Shown here piece after piece: positions 1-11,542 of a DNA stretch of 64,000 nucleotides. Location: contig WUJK01000005.1 of assembly GCA_011317545.1 (NCBI GenBank), positions 186,001 through 250,000 on the forward strand, read 5' to 3'. Within the stretch, counting starts at the first letter, position 1. Every line of letters starts with the position of its first letter. Below the pieces are notes generated by a model. That model was not told the DNA's origin, did not search any database, and saw only the letters and a program-made list of their open reading frames with translations. A program made the position numbers and the translations under genes. This stretch comes from Coniella vitis. Its lineage: Eukaryota > Ascomycota > Sordariomycetes > Diaporthales > Schizoparmaceae.

Positions 1-1124
1 CGTAATATCTGTGGCTCAACATGATCACAGTGGTTTTCTGGATAGCGCTGGCTATCAAGAGAGTATAGAAGCAATTCGAAAGTTCGGCTTGAGGTCTGAT
101 ACTTTGGCATGCCTGCTCCATGAATTGGTTGATAAGAGGCAGATCGGAATGCATACAGTATGCTCCGTCTGTAGTACTGGTCTCATGTCTTCAAGCCCCT
201 TCTACCGCCTTGAGACAATGAGCAGCTCAAATGTTGTCTACCACAGATATCAGGTCTGTCCAGCACGATATTGATGACGAGTGACGGATGTTCTCCTCTT
301 CAAGCTGGCTGAAGCGAGCCATCGAAACGTTTCTACGAGGTAGCCAGCCGTGGGAAAGACAGCCCCAGGTCGTGAAGTCGGGGTCTTCGGAGATAAGTCG
401 AGCCAGCTGCCGGGTTGATCCCATGATCCAACCGTGAAATTGCGGTCAAGTCCAGCTACTTTAAGATTGTCGTGCACGGTTCACTGCTAGTCTGGTTTTG
501 CCGTCCCTTGTTCTTGTTGTAGGATGGAAGATGGGACTAGGTTGTTCTTGGAGACTGCAGCCGGGGGACCTACAGTCCAGTTCCGATCTGATCTGTGCCC
601 GGTGTTCTGTGCTCGCGGCGGCAACGAGGTGCGTGAACATTTCGAACAATGAAGTGGTCAGGCCAGACCGTGACGTACCCAAGTACCCAGGTACCCAGGT
701 ACCCAGGCATCCAGGCATGCAGATGCTCAGGTACCCGAGCACGACAGGGGTTATCACACCCCTGCCGTCGCCCCGCCAACAGCCGAGGTGGACCCGGGAA
801 CAGGATTCGGCGCATGGCATTTGCAGGGCTGTTTAGTGCTTGCGGTTAGCGCCAGAGTTTGCGCACCAGGGGATCCGCACCCGACGCTCTACGGAAGCTA
901 CTGATATAATATGTAAAGGATCAAACTGCTAATTGCGCCCTCGAGCCAGTGGACAGTTGCCAGCACAGCGCCTGCCAGCGGCCACTGCAGAGAGATCCGA
1001 CTTTGTTCACCACGCTCAATTGACTTCTACAGCCACCTGGGCAGTCTCTCGTTCGCCATCTCCCCCCCCCCTCCCTCAAGCCACGCCCAGCTGCGCCTTT
1101 CCAGCGAGCACCGCTCTACGAACC
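1..1124. other. Intergenic region upstream of ERG4
   Basis: No convincing gene is seen on either strand; the open frames are short, overlap each other and match no family I know. A GTACCCAG tandem repeat lies at 674-735. The last 200 bases before the ERG4 start contain a pyrimidine-rich stretch with a run of C near 1063, the usual look of a fungal core promoter and leader. The end of a gene lying left of the window cannot be excluded. Confidence 0.6.
674..735. repeat. GTACCCAG tandem repeat
   Basis: Five or so degenerate copies of GTACCCAG stand head to tail, followed by CCAGGCAT copies and another GGTACCC. The unit is half of the GGTACC palindrome that recurs between genes elsewhere in the window (8358-8392, 9537-9605, 61570-61582). 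Confidence 0.7.
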
Positions 1125-3107
1125 ATGTCGCGGTATTCTCTCCGCCAGACGCCTCGGTATGTCTCTTGTTGTCTCCTCTGCCGCGCCAATTGGCAGCTAT
1201 ACAGCATACTCTGTACCCGCCGTGCTCAAACGCACGGCGCATAGCCACAGTCGCGAGAACCTCGTCTCCTGCTAACAGGCGCCTCTTGGCCCCCACCTAC
1301 AGCAAGAAGGAGCCCTTCGAGGGCATGGTCGAGACACCCACCCGTCGCGTCTCGTCCAAGCGCCAGGCCTCTGCCTCCTTTGAGAGCTCGGATGCCGACG
1401 CCGACTCGAGCTCCGCCGCTGAGACCAACACGTCGTCGCGCGCCGCCCGCGCCCTGCGCCGTCGCGGCACCGCAAAGTTTGTCGAGCACATTGACGATGA
1501 GGATGACGTGCCCACGCCCCGTCCCGCCGAGAGAGTGGCCGAGCAAAACGGGCAGGCCAAGCAAGAGGATGGCGCCTCCAAGCCCAGGGCTGCGGCGGCA
1601 GAGGACAAGGTGGTTGACGGGTGGAAGCCAGGCATGGACCCCAAGGTCGACTACTCGGGCAAGTACGAGTTTGGCGGCTCGCCAGGCGTCACGGCCATGA
1701 TGATTGGCTTCCCTCTGCTCATGTGGTACATGTGGATTGGCGCAACCTACTACGACGGCGGCTTTCCCACGCGCGCGCCTGGCCAGTCCTGGTCCGACTT
1801 CTTCCAGCACCTCACCAACCTCGTCTACACGGGCGCCTTCCCGACCCTCAAGGCCTGGGCCATGTACTGGTCCTTCTTCATCTTTGAGATGCTGCTGTAC
1901 CTTTTTGCCCCTGGCGTCTACGCCTACGGCAAGCCGCTGCCTCACGAGGGCGGCAAGCAGCTCAAGTACTACTGCTCTGGTTTCTGCTCCCTCTACATCA
2001 CCCTGGCCGTGCTCGCCGTGCTGCACTTTTCCGGCCTCTACAGCGCCTCCACCATCATCGACGAGTTTGGCCCGCTGCTGTCCGTCGCCATCTGCTCCGG
2101 CTACCTCGTCGCCATCATTGCCTACTTCTCCGCCCTGGCTCGCGGCGCCCAGCACCGCATGTCCGGCTCGCCCATCTACGACTTCTTCATGGGCGCGGAG
2201 CTGAACCCTCGCATGTTTGGCATCCTCGACTTCAAGATGTTCTTTGAGGTCCGCCTGCCCTGGTACATTCTTCTCCTGCTCAGCATCAGCACCGCCGTGC
2301 GCCAGTACGAGCAATATGGATACGTGTCCGGCGAAGTGTGCTTCATTCTCATGGCACACTGGCTCTACGCCAACGCCTGCGCCAAGGGCGAAGAGCTCAT
2401 TGTCACCACCTGGGACATGTACTACGAGAAATGGGGCTTCATGCTCATCTTTTGGAACATGGCGGGCGTGCCCTTGTCCTACTGCCACTGCACCATCTAC
2501 CTCGCCTCGCACGACCCGTCCGAGTACCGCTGGAACCGCGTCTTCCTCGCCTTCCTGTTCGCCGCTTACATTTTCGCCTACTGGGTCTGGGACAGCTGCA
2601 ACGGCCAAAAGAACAGCTTCCGCGCCCTCGAGCGCGGCACCTTTACCAAGCGCAACACCTTTCCCCAGGTCCCCTGGCAGTCCGTCCAGAACCCGCACAA
2701 GATCCCCACGCAGACGGGCGACGCGATTCTCGTCGACGGATGGTACGGCATGGCGCGCAAGGTGCACTACACGTGCGACGCCTTTTTCGCCATCTGCTGG
2801 GGCCTGATTACGGGCTTCAACAGCCCCTTTCCCTGGTTCTACCCCGTCTTCTTTGTGTGCATGATTGCGCACCGCGCGCATCGCGACATTGAGCGCTGCA
2901 GGGAAAAGTACGGCGACGCGTGGAAGGAGTATGAGAGACAGGTGCCGTATCTGTTTATTCCCGTGAGTAGTACTTGTTTTGATTTTTTATTTTTTTGATG
3001 CGATGCTTGGAAACTCTCATCGCACTTTTGTTTTCTTTTGTTCTTTGCATTACCTTTTTTCTGGTAAGAGTTTGTACTGACATGGTCTACTACAGTACGT
3101 CATCTAA
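1125..3107 (+). CDS. erg4: C-24(28) sterol reductase, last step of ergosterol synthesis
   Basis: Reduces the C24(28) double bond of ergostatetraenol with NADPH to give ergosterol, in the ER membrane. Three exons: 1125-1156, 1303-2962 and 3096-3107 (567 aa). The start was chosen because exon 1 (MSRYSLRQTPR) joins in frame to KKEPFEGMVETP, an N-terminus I recall for mould Erg4. Residues 1 to about 140 are polar, then many membrane segments follow. The sterol reductase signature VDGWYGMARKVHYTCD lies near residues 488-503, and YYDGGFP in the first luminal region favours Erg4 over the C-14 reductase Erg24. The last exon is only 12 nt and supplies YVI-stop, completing the IPYV ending usual in the family; without splicing the protein would read on into the intron. 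It is longer than the 473-aa yeast enzyme because of the polar head. The gene converges on vma-3. Confidence 0.93.
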
Positions 3108-4602
3108 AGTGTCCTCGATTCTTTTCGCTTGTCGACTGGAAAATGGATGAAAAACAATTTCCCGTTTTCTTTGTATACTATACATGCATATTAAAACGAC
3201 AAGACAAGACGAGACAGGATGATGATACACGGTATAGAGGGAGATCCAAGCACATGGCCATTCATTCTTCCAATATAACAAGCCAAACACCTCCATATCT
3301 GCTTCACTCTGGACATGTCTGTTAGGGTTCAACAGGAGGTAGGAAGGCGGAAGGGGGAAGAGGAAACGACAAAGGAAGTAAAGGCAAGGAGGAAGAAGAG
3401 CGAGAAAAAAGAGACCAAGAGAAATCTACTCGAGTACGAAAGAAGCCCCTTTGCTTGTCCATGAAATCTCTGGATCAAGCGAAGGGGGGTGAGAAGAGCG
3501 GTCTTCAGGAAGTAAAAGTGAGAGAAAAGTTGAAGAAAGGAAAGGGTGGGAAAAGGTTAGAAGGATAAGAAAGCAAGAACATAGAGGAGAAAAGGCCTCA
3601 AGGTTCATAAGGAAGGGTAAAATGGGATAGGGTTGGGGCCCGGGGGGCGGCGGGGGGAGGGGGAAAGAGGTTACTGAAATCCTTGGTATATATATTTATA
3701 TAATGCACATAAACAACCACAAAGTCCGTCAAAGAATTCCGCAGCATGCCCCATCCACACACGCATTCGTACGCGATGTTGTAGTTTATCACTCGTGCTC
3801 TTTTCTGATACCTTGAGCATCAATTACTTGAACAAACACCCTCGACACCAGTGACGGTAGTAAGAGTCGGTACGCTATGTATGTGCAATGTATACGAAAA
3901 GTGTACAACGGCAATATTGTGCATCCGCAGGGTGGTTTGACACGATCGGTCGAACCTCAGTGACCAGCTCAGCACAGCATATCGGGCAAACTACGCGACC
4001 ATTTTCACTTTGTCCAGACGGATACAAAAACATCTATCAAGAACGCACGAGTATGTCCAAAACACCAGGCTGTCAGGTTGGGAAATGTGCAATACAAGAG
4101 AGAAAAAAGACATTGTATCAAAAATACCAAATGCAACCGTGACAAAACCCCGTAAAAGCAAAATAATCAGCGCAACACTACTCCCCATCTTGGCTAAGAC
4201 TACGAGCTCATCACTCTTCATCCTTCGCCTTGCTCACGACACGCCTTGTCTTTGCCTGTCCTTCCAACATCTATAACGCGAGTAAGAGAACACCCGGTGA
4301 TATTTCACCTAATGTGACAGATTGTACACGTATATGCCTTGAGCGAACCCCGCCTGCCATGCATTCATCGATTTTTTCTTTGTCCTCATTACTGCCCTAC
4401 TGATCCAATGTCGGATGCAGTCGCATTCCGAGAACACTTGTACCAGTAGTCGGTATCTCCCAAATGAGCTTATTGTTCTTGTGCGACCGCCGATTGTGCC
4501 GTGCTTGTGTGAGCATGCCTCTGTCTTGACGTTGATCAAGATATTGATGCCCATTCGTTTTGGGCCTTCATGTCGGCGGTCGCAGTGTGGACAGTGAAAT
4601 GT
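3108..4602. other. Intergenic region between convergent erg4 and vma-3
   Basis: Holds the 3' ends of two converging genes. It includes purine-rich low-complexity DNA from about 3335 to 3600 and a G-rich stretch at 3638-3668. No gene, tRNA or repeat element is recognised. Confidence 0.6.
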
Positions 4603-5537
4603 TTAGCAGATCACGTTCAAGGAAGCCTTGGAGTTCATGAGCAGGGCAACAATGAGACCGTATAGACCTGTCAAGGAACAAACACCTTTGTCAGCCGTCT
4701 CTGCAGGAATAATATCATCTGATGGTCACAATATATGACAAGGGGTAGGGCAGGATGATGCTGTTTCTAAAAATAACTCACCCAAGACTTCAGCGAAAAT
4801 GAGAATCAGAATCATGCCAACAAAGAGTCTGGGTTGCTGAGCAGTACCGCGCACACCCGCATCACCAACAATGCCGATGGCGAAACCGGCAGCGAGACCA
4901 GCCAGACCGACAGCCAGACCAGCACCCAGCTGGATGAAACCAGTGAACAAAGCGTAGCCCTCCTGGGCTAGGCCGTCGGAGATAAGGACAGAGACGACGA
5001 GGCCGTAGATACCAATGATACCAGCCATAATGACGGGGACGATGTCTACGTAATCTTGGTAAGCATGTCGACACGGAAGCGGACCGTCATGTCGGACGTA
5101 CTCTTGACAATGAGGTCAGGACGCAGAACACCCATAGCGGAGATACCCACGCCAGACTTGGCGGTGCCGTATGATGCGCCGAGACATGTGAAGACGATGG
5201 CAGCTGTGCAGCCCATGGCGCCAAAGAAGGGCTAGATTTATTCCTGTCAGCATCAGGTTGCCGTCGCCATGATGGTTCGCTCGCGTAGTCGAGGCAGCCG
5301 GTTCATTGAGCTGTCTATGGTGACAATACAAAAAAGCAGCGAGGCACGTATTCGAGGGCCAGAACTAACCGCATAGACGGGGCTGTTAAGACGTCATCAT
5401 TAGCTTCTGGTCGATACAAAGTGGACATGTTGGGCGGAAACGAGAATGGTGATGGCTTCCCATGGAGCTCGGAGGCGTGGCAGGGAAGCTCGGGGGCGAC
5501 AGGCAGGATCGAGGACTTACCAGAGATCCGAAGGCAT
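4603..5537 (-). CDS. vma-3: V-type H+-ATPase 16 kDa proteolipid subunit c
   Basis: Forms the membrane rotor ring (V0) of the vacuolar proton pump; each subunit carries protons on one buried acidic residue. Five exons on the minus strand: 5537-5521, 5382-5370, 5231-5102, 5045-4782 and 4667-4603, giving 162 aa, the normal family length. Four hydrophobic helices are visible. The proton-carrying Glu sits in LILIFAEVLGLYG, which spans the last intron, and the signature GIVGDAGVRGTAQQPRLFVG is intact. Exon 2 is a microexon of 13 nt coding only the end of CPVYA; skipping it would shift the frame, so the chosen structure is the only one I found that restores the family N-terminus (PVYAPFFGAMGC). It faces SNU13 across a 641-bp shared upstream region. 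Confidence 0.95.
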
Positions 5538-6178
5538 CTTGACGGTTGGTTTGAAAAATAAAAGGTCAAAGGGGAGAAGGAAGATGGAACTGCTAGTGGA
5601 TGCGCGTGGGCTATTTGAGCGGGTGCGTGGTCGTTGAAGCGTTGCAGGTTGGAGAGAAAGCAGAGTCGTTAGCTAAGTAGCTTTCGGGTAGTGGATGGAT
5701 GATGGTGACGAGTTGCGAGTTGCAGTCCTTCGTTGCAGGCCGGGTCGTTCGTTTCCCCTTTGATTGGGGCAAGGTTTTGCCTTGCTTGAAGCCCGGCAGG
5801 CCTGCCAGAATGCCCCCCAAACGCCAGCTCAGCGCCCTCTATGTCAGCAAAGCAGCAAGCAGCAGCCACACTCTGCAGCGCTCGCCCCCAGGAAAGAGCA
5901 CGGGCCACCATGGGTGCAGGTCACAGTCTGACAGTCAGCCGGCAAACGCAAGAACCAAGCTTCCTATCAGCTTATCAGCTAGCCCCACTTTAAACTCTCT
6001 GCTCCGTCTTTTTGCTCCAGAAACTTCCTGCTGGGCAATTGGTGAAGTCCTCTCAACCACGACCACCCAACTCACGCATCAGTATCCCATTTCACAGGGC
6101 GATCTACGGAAAGGAACCCTGTCGAGTTCTTCCCTATCACATATTCTAGCACGAATTGCGAAGTCCAAATCCGCCATC
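5538..6178. promoter_or_regulatory. Shared upstream region of vma-3 and SNU13
   Basis: A 641-bp gap between two divergent housekeeping genes that must contain both promoters and leaders. No TATA box or other element stands out clearly. Confidence 0.45.
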
Positions 6179-6712
6179 ATGTCTAACCAGAACGAGTCTG
6201 CCGCTTGGCCCATTGCGGATGCTGCCATGTCCCAGGTACGTTGTCCCAATTCGCTTCACAGCAGGCTTCGTTATATGCACATACTCGACCAGAGACTAAC
6301 GTGGACCCTCACTGGATAGGAAATCCTGGACCTGATCCAGTCGGCCAGCCACTACCGCCAGCTCAAGAAGGGTGCCAACGAGGCCACCAAGGCCCTGAAC
6401 CGTGGTACCGCTGAGGTTGTCGTTCTTGCTGCCGACACCGCCCCTCTGGCTATCCTTCTCCACATCCCTCTCCTGGCTGAGGACAAGAACACTCCTTACG
6501 TATGTCTCACACATCTGTACCGATCCTGCGTTGGAGAAAACGAGCTGACTCTTGACTCCTCATAGGTCTACGTTCCCTCCAAGATTGCCCTCGGCCGTGC
6601 CTGCGGTGTCTCCCGTGCTGTGATCGCCGCTGCCATTACCAGCAACGAGGCTTCCGACCTAATGGGCCAGATCCGCGCCCTCAAGGACAAGGTGGAGAGA
6701 TTGGCTATCTAA
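6179..6712 (+). CDS. snu13: U4/U6.U5 snRNP and box C/D snoRNP protein Snu13 (L7Ae family)
   Basis: Binds kink-turn RNA in U4 snRNA and in box C/D snoRNAs, so it serves both splicing and rRNA methylation in the nucleus. Three exons: 6179-6235, 6320-6499 and 6566-6712, 127 aa, matching the family length. The L7Ae fold covers almost the whole protein; the RNA-binding stretch KKGANEATKALNRG and the later YVPSKIALGRACGVSR are intact. Introns have good donors (gtacgt, gtatgt), and the first has a gactaac branch point. NHP2 is the closest alternative, but length and the N-terminus (AWPIADAAMSQEILDLI) fit Snu13 better. Confidence 0.93.
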
Positions 6713-8048
6713 GAGAGTGATGGCTCATGATTAGACATTGGTTTTGGCTATGGTGAGGCCGTAGTCTTCCTCTTAAGATTCCGGCTGTAACATTTGATCT
6801 TCTAGCAATAGATATGTTGATGAGGAATTATGAAAATAAAAAAGGATGATGCAAATCTCAAGTTCATATCAGTGTGCATTGCATAGGCACATTCAAGAAG
6901 CCGGTTCGAAACAGCAGAGTCTGTTCCTGATGAATACTAAGCTGATTAACGGCGCATATGTCAGCTTCGCCTATTGCAAGTTACTGACTGCGCTTCTCAG
7001 TTCGATGCGTCCTTGCGTGGTCTCTCCAGAAGTCGAGGTATCTAAGCAGCGATCTTTTCAGTTATCAGATTTATACTGGGCGTAACTCTACGAAGGTGAT
7101 TGCGGTTGAAGTGCCACTCAATGCAGTCTTGGATATAAGACGCTGTACATATCCAAGGTGATGTCTGAAACGCGTGGAATGCATTCTTGTCGAGGCCCTG
7201 CTTGATATCCTGTGTGATGAGGAGAGCAATATTTTTGCTATTAACAACTCGCACAAAGTCGAAAGCTTGCACTGAGTAGTTGTACGAATGTTGGAAAAGA
7301 CGACGGACGACGGGTCGGAAGCGGTGAAGACGAAGGATCTGCAGTCATTTTTGGGACCTTGAAAAGGAGTAGCATGTAGGAAGTCAGACCATTGTTACCT
7401 CTTGAAGCTGATTGTTCACATTCTACATGGTACAGCATCGGAGATGACAGCTGGAGAGTCTCGGCTATGAGACAAGGCAAAGTGCCTGTGATAGGAATGT
7501 TCTGCAGGTCCAAGAGCAAGCTGTTGTAGGACGTACGTAAAGATGATTCGACCCATCGGTACTGTTCTGTGAGCATTGCCTACCGCGGTAGCTGCTGCTG
7601 CGGTGCGGTGGAAGAAGCGGGTGACGGCGACGATGGTAACAGGCTATGCAACGCGGACCCATATCCGAGAGATATGGGGAATTCGCAGTTCCTGGGGATT
7701 CTGAGACGAATTGACTCGTTGATAAGAACCCGGAATGAGCCGGGCCATGGACGGACGCCGCGACATGATAAATATGTACGATCAGTCAGTTCGCAAGTTC
7801 AGCTGACTGACCGGTAATGACAGCAGTTATAAGAGAGTCCATAGCTCTCTTCTGACCACATTCGTTTCCAGAATGTCTGCCTTGCCTGTCTGATTGGATT
7901 CCTTGGTCGCTTCAGCGTACAGAATCCAGCACGGCACGGCAAACGGAGACAATCGTGTGGTTTTATGATTCGTGTCGTGCACGGAGGTGTGTGCTCAAGG
8001 AGGATGGCACGGTACATAGCACTGCTAGAATGAGCCAGTAATGCGCGG

Positions 8049-8062
8049 GTGTGTGTGTGTGT
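8049..8062. repeat. TG dinucleotide microsatellite
   Basis: Seven GT units in a row, followed by acac, in a gene-free stretch. Confidence 0.85.
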
Positions 8063-8250
8063 ACACAGTACTATGTAAGTGTATGTGAGTGTCTGCATAA
8101 GCGGCGCTCTGCACCCGTGCGCATTCTGCAGATGCACGACGAGAACAAAAAACGATTCTGGGGGTGGGCTTGCATTGCAGCAACCATTTCCATAACGGTG
8201 GCGGAGCCGCGTTCCGGATAAAGGTGACAAGAGGACGGGGTGTGGCTGTT

Positions 8251-8269
8251 CTTGTTGTTGTTGTTGTTG
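8251..8269. repeat. TTG trinucleotide microsatellite
   Basis: About six TTG units; noncoding. Confidence 0.85.
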
Positions 8270-10517
8270 CGGTTGTACCCGGGTACCTTTGTCGATGTTG
8301 CAATCGTCCGTACTCTTCCTGGTTCGGTCTCGTGCGTTTCGGCTGCTCCCTTCTGGGCTACCTGGCTACCTAGCAGCCTAGGTACCCATCTGCCAGTCAC
8401 CACAGGGTCTCGTTCTTTGTCCCAACAGAAGTCCCCTGCCCCAAAGACCGGTCTTGACGGCGGTGGAATGCGGTACCACAATGCCAGCCAGCAAGCCAGC
8501 TAAGACAGGACCAAACAACGCAGCTTTGAAGGGCAAGAAAGAGGCGACAGGCGCAGACCTCCGTAGGTGAGTGGTTTATTATGCTTTGGTCAGCCCAGCG
8601 TGTCTTTCGCAATTGCAACATGGCCCAACGCCGCACCACTGATAGACAAGGGCCGAGTCAGCGAGTCGCCCCGGGGGTTGCAACGCTCCGCTGATGAGCC
8701 TGCATCGTTCGAGGCCGTTATCATCGCAGCACATCATACTCCTAGTAGCACCAAGCCAGGACAAGCATGGCCGGCCCTGGGCAGTATCAAGACCAAGCAG
8801 TCTCGTCCAGTTAGTTGAGCTGCTAACTAGTCAAGTGATAGGTCATCCTTTCCATCCCAGGTTTGTCGCCGTCGGTTGGGCAGCGTACCAACCACCCGTG
8901 GCACGGGCTTGCCGCCCCAGAAAAGTTCAAAGGCACAAGGTCGGTTCTCAATTGTCGTCCCGCTGTGTTGGGAGATGCCACGCATGATACAAACAAACAG
9001 GCCAAGGCCAGGCCAGGTCGGCGATCATGCAGCGGTCGGTTCTGTCCACAGCTCGAGCGCCACGGTGGTTTGCCCGCCCTTTGCCTGGATCCTGTGTCAC
9101 TGCAGTGCGTTGATTGTAGAATCTCTTTGCGCGCTTGATGCCTTGTTCTGTCTCCATCTCCGCAATGCATTGGATAGCTCGGCTGGGGGAGAAAAGAGAC
9201 CCATATTGCACGAGTTGGCACTCGGTAGCCAATTGATCATGCGACTGACCATAACCTTGCCGCTTCTACAGTACCCCGTCGTGGCTGATTCTTTGTCGTG
9301 TTGTACATGGTAATTCGTATCATAGTACATTCCAAGGTCGTATCAGTACTGTTACAGCCAATCTGGCCTTGCAAGTTGGGAAAAGGCTGAGGAAACCCTG
9401 ATTCTTTGGCAGCATGGTCCCGTGGTGGCGGCAGCGGGCGAGCCCACAGTGGTGGGACAAGGTTGCAGCTGCAGTGCTACATCTGTAAAGTACTTCTACT
9501 GCTTACATGAATCCCCCAGCCTGCAAGTAGCTTTCGTACCCCGGGTATCTAGGTACTGCAGCATAGTACATATTATGTAGCATAAGAGCGGGTACCTGGG
9601 TACTTGCAAGCGGGTCTTGACCTTACCGTCCCCGGGGTCCCTGCTTCAAATGTTCCGGCACTTTCAGAGCGAGGGCCGACCACCCTGATAGCTCCTTTCT
9701 GGGACCTGGGGGAAGGCATCGTCAGGCTTCCAAGCACTCGCGTCATCAGCAGCAAGCCCAGCAAAGCCCAGCCGCCAAGTCCAACCCCGACCGCCCGGGC
9801 CATGCAAACCAAACCAAACCGCCCGTCATGCCAGGGCCAGAGACAACTGAGCCCACGTAGATGATGGGCTGGTTGCAGTGACTGGCCGTGTTCGTTATTG
9901 ACGCTCGCTTTGTGACAGACACATCAGCAGCAGCCGCCGTTGTCATTGTTGGTTGGTGCAACGATGCACGTCTGGCGGCATGTTTCTCTCTTCGGCCCCT
10001 CTTGGTCTTCATGATCCTCTAGAATCGTGGCTGCGAGTCGTGGCTTCGTTGCTGGCTTGACAACTTTGTCCCATCCGCCGCCGTTGCCACTGGCCGAAAG
10101 CGGAGTCTTGCCCTTTTGCATTATCATCAGCCTCGTCATCAGGACGGCACCACACACCCAATCTCGACTCCACCGGCCCATCGACGCCACCCTCAGCAGA
10201 GACCGTTGACTATCCAGGCCCCCCCAACTCAAAATTAAAGCCAACAAGGGACAGACAGAGAGAGTCTTGACACCCTTACACCCAATCTGCCAGATGAACC
10301 CGAGAGACATCGGCACGCGGCAAGCAGAAGAAGGCAAAAAGGCGAGGCAAGACGGGCGGGAAATCTAGAAGCTACCTAGTACTTCAGAAGGGCACAGACG
10401 AGACACGAATGGCAGTGCAGCCTCGGTGCGACCGGCCGGGAGAACAAGTACATGGGCTTGGCTGGAGGCGCCAGGATCATCGGAACCCCTGTGTGCCTGA
10501 CCAGCACGACTTGGCCC

Positions 10518-10567
10518 TCGCTCGCTCGCTCGCAGTCGCAGTCGCAGTCGCAGCCGCAGCCGCAGCG
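10518..10567. repeat. CTCG and CAGTCG/CAGCCG microsatellite
   Basis: A run of CTCG tetramers passes into CAGTCG hexamers and then CAGCCG units. It lies in the presumed upstream region of the AN1 gene and overlaps no supported coding frame. Confidence 0.8.
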
Positions 10568-10705
10568 CTGGCGTCTGTGGCCGACCCGACCCCGACCCCC
10601 TGACGTCGGTCCATCTCGCCCTTCCCAGCATCTTCCCTTTGCTGGTGACCTGCTGGGTGTGGCCATTGCCAGTGCCAGTGCCATCCTCGGACCGAAGCAT
10701 CAAAG

Positions 10706-11196
10706 GTGAGTTCCCCCAGGTTTGGTGTCTGCTTTGACTGCTGGATACAAGAGTACATCCATCCCTCTCCATTGCTACGTCAAGTCGTCCATGCATTTAG
10801 CCGTCCGTTCAGTCATCCGCTGCATAATACAGTACATACATATAGATCGTCCTGTGCCCATTCCGCCAGTTCCACCTACTTCTCTTTACATATCCTCCTG
10901 ATTACACATCTATTTGTCTGCCTTTGTCCTTGTCTATATAACTACTTGTCCTCTTGCGCGTTTCGCCTGTCCTTTCCACGTCGGACTGATCTTGTATTCA
11001 TTGTTCAAAAAGACCTGCCGCTTTCGTACCTCTCCTGCTCCCTCAGGCCACCACCAACCGCCAACCGAGGCTGCCGCTTGTCTGCACTTACAGATCACCT
11101 CCTCTCGCCTCAACGCCTTGTCGCCTTCACACCCGCCATTCTTTGCAAGACAGCGAGTGCATAACTTCTGCATTCCGATTTCTTGTTCGATAACAG
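10706..11196 (+). other. Possible 5' leader intron of the AN1 gene
   Basis: A strong donor (AAAG followed by gtgagt) at 10706 and an acceptor (gataacag) ending at 11196, 41 nt before the AN1 start codon, could bound a 491-nt intron in the untranslated leader. The interval is very rich in pyrimidines. This is inference from splice signals only; RNA reads would decide. Confidence 0.35.
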
Positions 11197-11237
11197 GCAC
11201 ATCAACGACAATACCACTTCTACCACCACCAACCAAA

Positions 11238-11542
11238 ATGGCCAAGCCAAGATGCCCAGCCGTCATTGAGGGCAAGGAGTGCCGCAAGCTGGCCCACCCT
11301 ATTGTTGGAAAGTGCGATGATTGTGGCAAGCTGTTCTGCAGCGCCCACCGCTTCATGGAGGAACACAACTGCGTCATGGCTGATGTGGTAAGTTTCCACT
11401 TCACTTTCTCCTACTGATGCCGCTGGAGAAGCCGAACTCGAGTGACTGATACGTTGTCTTATTGCTACAGACCAAGACCAAGTTGTTCCAAGAAAACGCC
11501 CAACAATTGCTGAAGGAGCGCACCCAGGTCGTCAGAATATAA
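11238..11542 (+). CDS. Small AN1-type zinc-finger protein
   Basis: Two exons, 11238-11387 and 11471-11542, give only 73 aa. Almost the whole protein is one AN1 finger: zinc ligands are C6, C14, C26, C29, C34, H37, H43 and C45 in the spacing expected of the family, with the core KCDDCGKLFCSAHRF. A short basic and glutamine-rich tail follows (LFQENAQQLLKERTQVVRI). AN1 proteins often act in stress responses and with the ubiquitin/proteasome system (Cuz1, ZFAND); the exact role of this one cannot be read from sequence. It lacks the A20 or ubiquitin-like partner domains of larger relatives. It has a long gene-free upstream region that may contain a leader intron. Confidence 0.85.

Larger units (their letters stand above)
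6713..11237. other. Long gene-free stretch (4.5 kb)
   Basis: No open frame here resembles a known family, and none can be joined by good splice sites into something longer. Base composition is ordinary, not the AT-rich pattern of repeat-induced mutation. Simple repeats occur at 8049-8062 (TG), 8251-8269 (TTG) and 10518-10567 (CTCG then CAGTCG). GTAC-rich palindromic clusters lie at 8358-8392 and 9537-9605. The right end is probably the promoter and long leader of the AN1 gene. A noncoding RNA gene is possible but unsupported. Confidence 0.55.

Noticed and set aside
1226..2881. 551-codon open frame on the minus strand
   Set aside because: It lies exactly opposite ERG4 and is rich in G, A, V, E and R as expected of the antisense of a GC-rich gene; no family motif.
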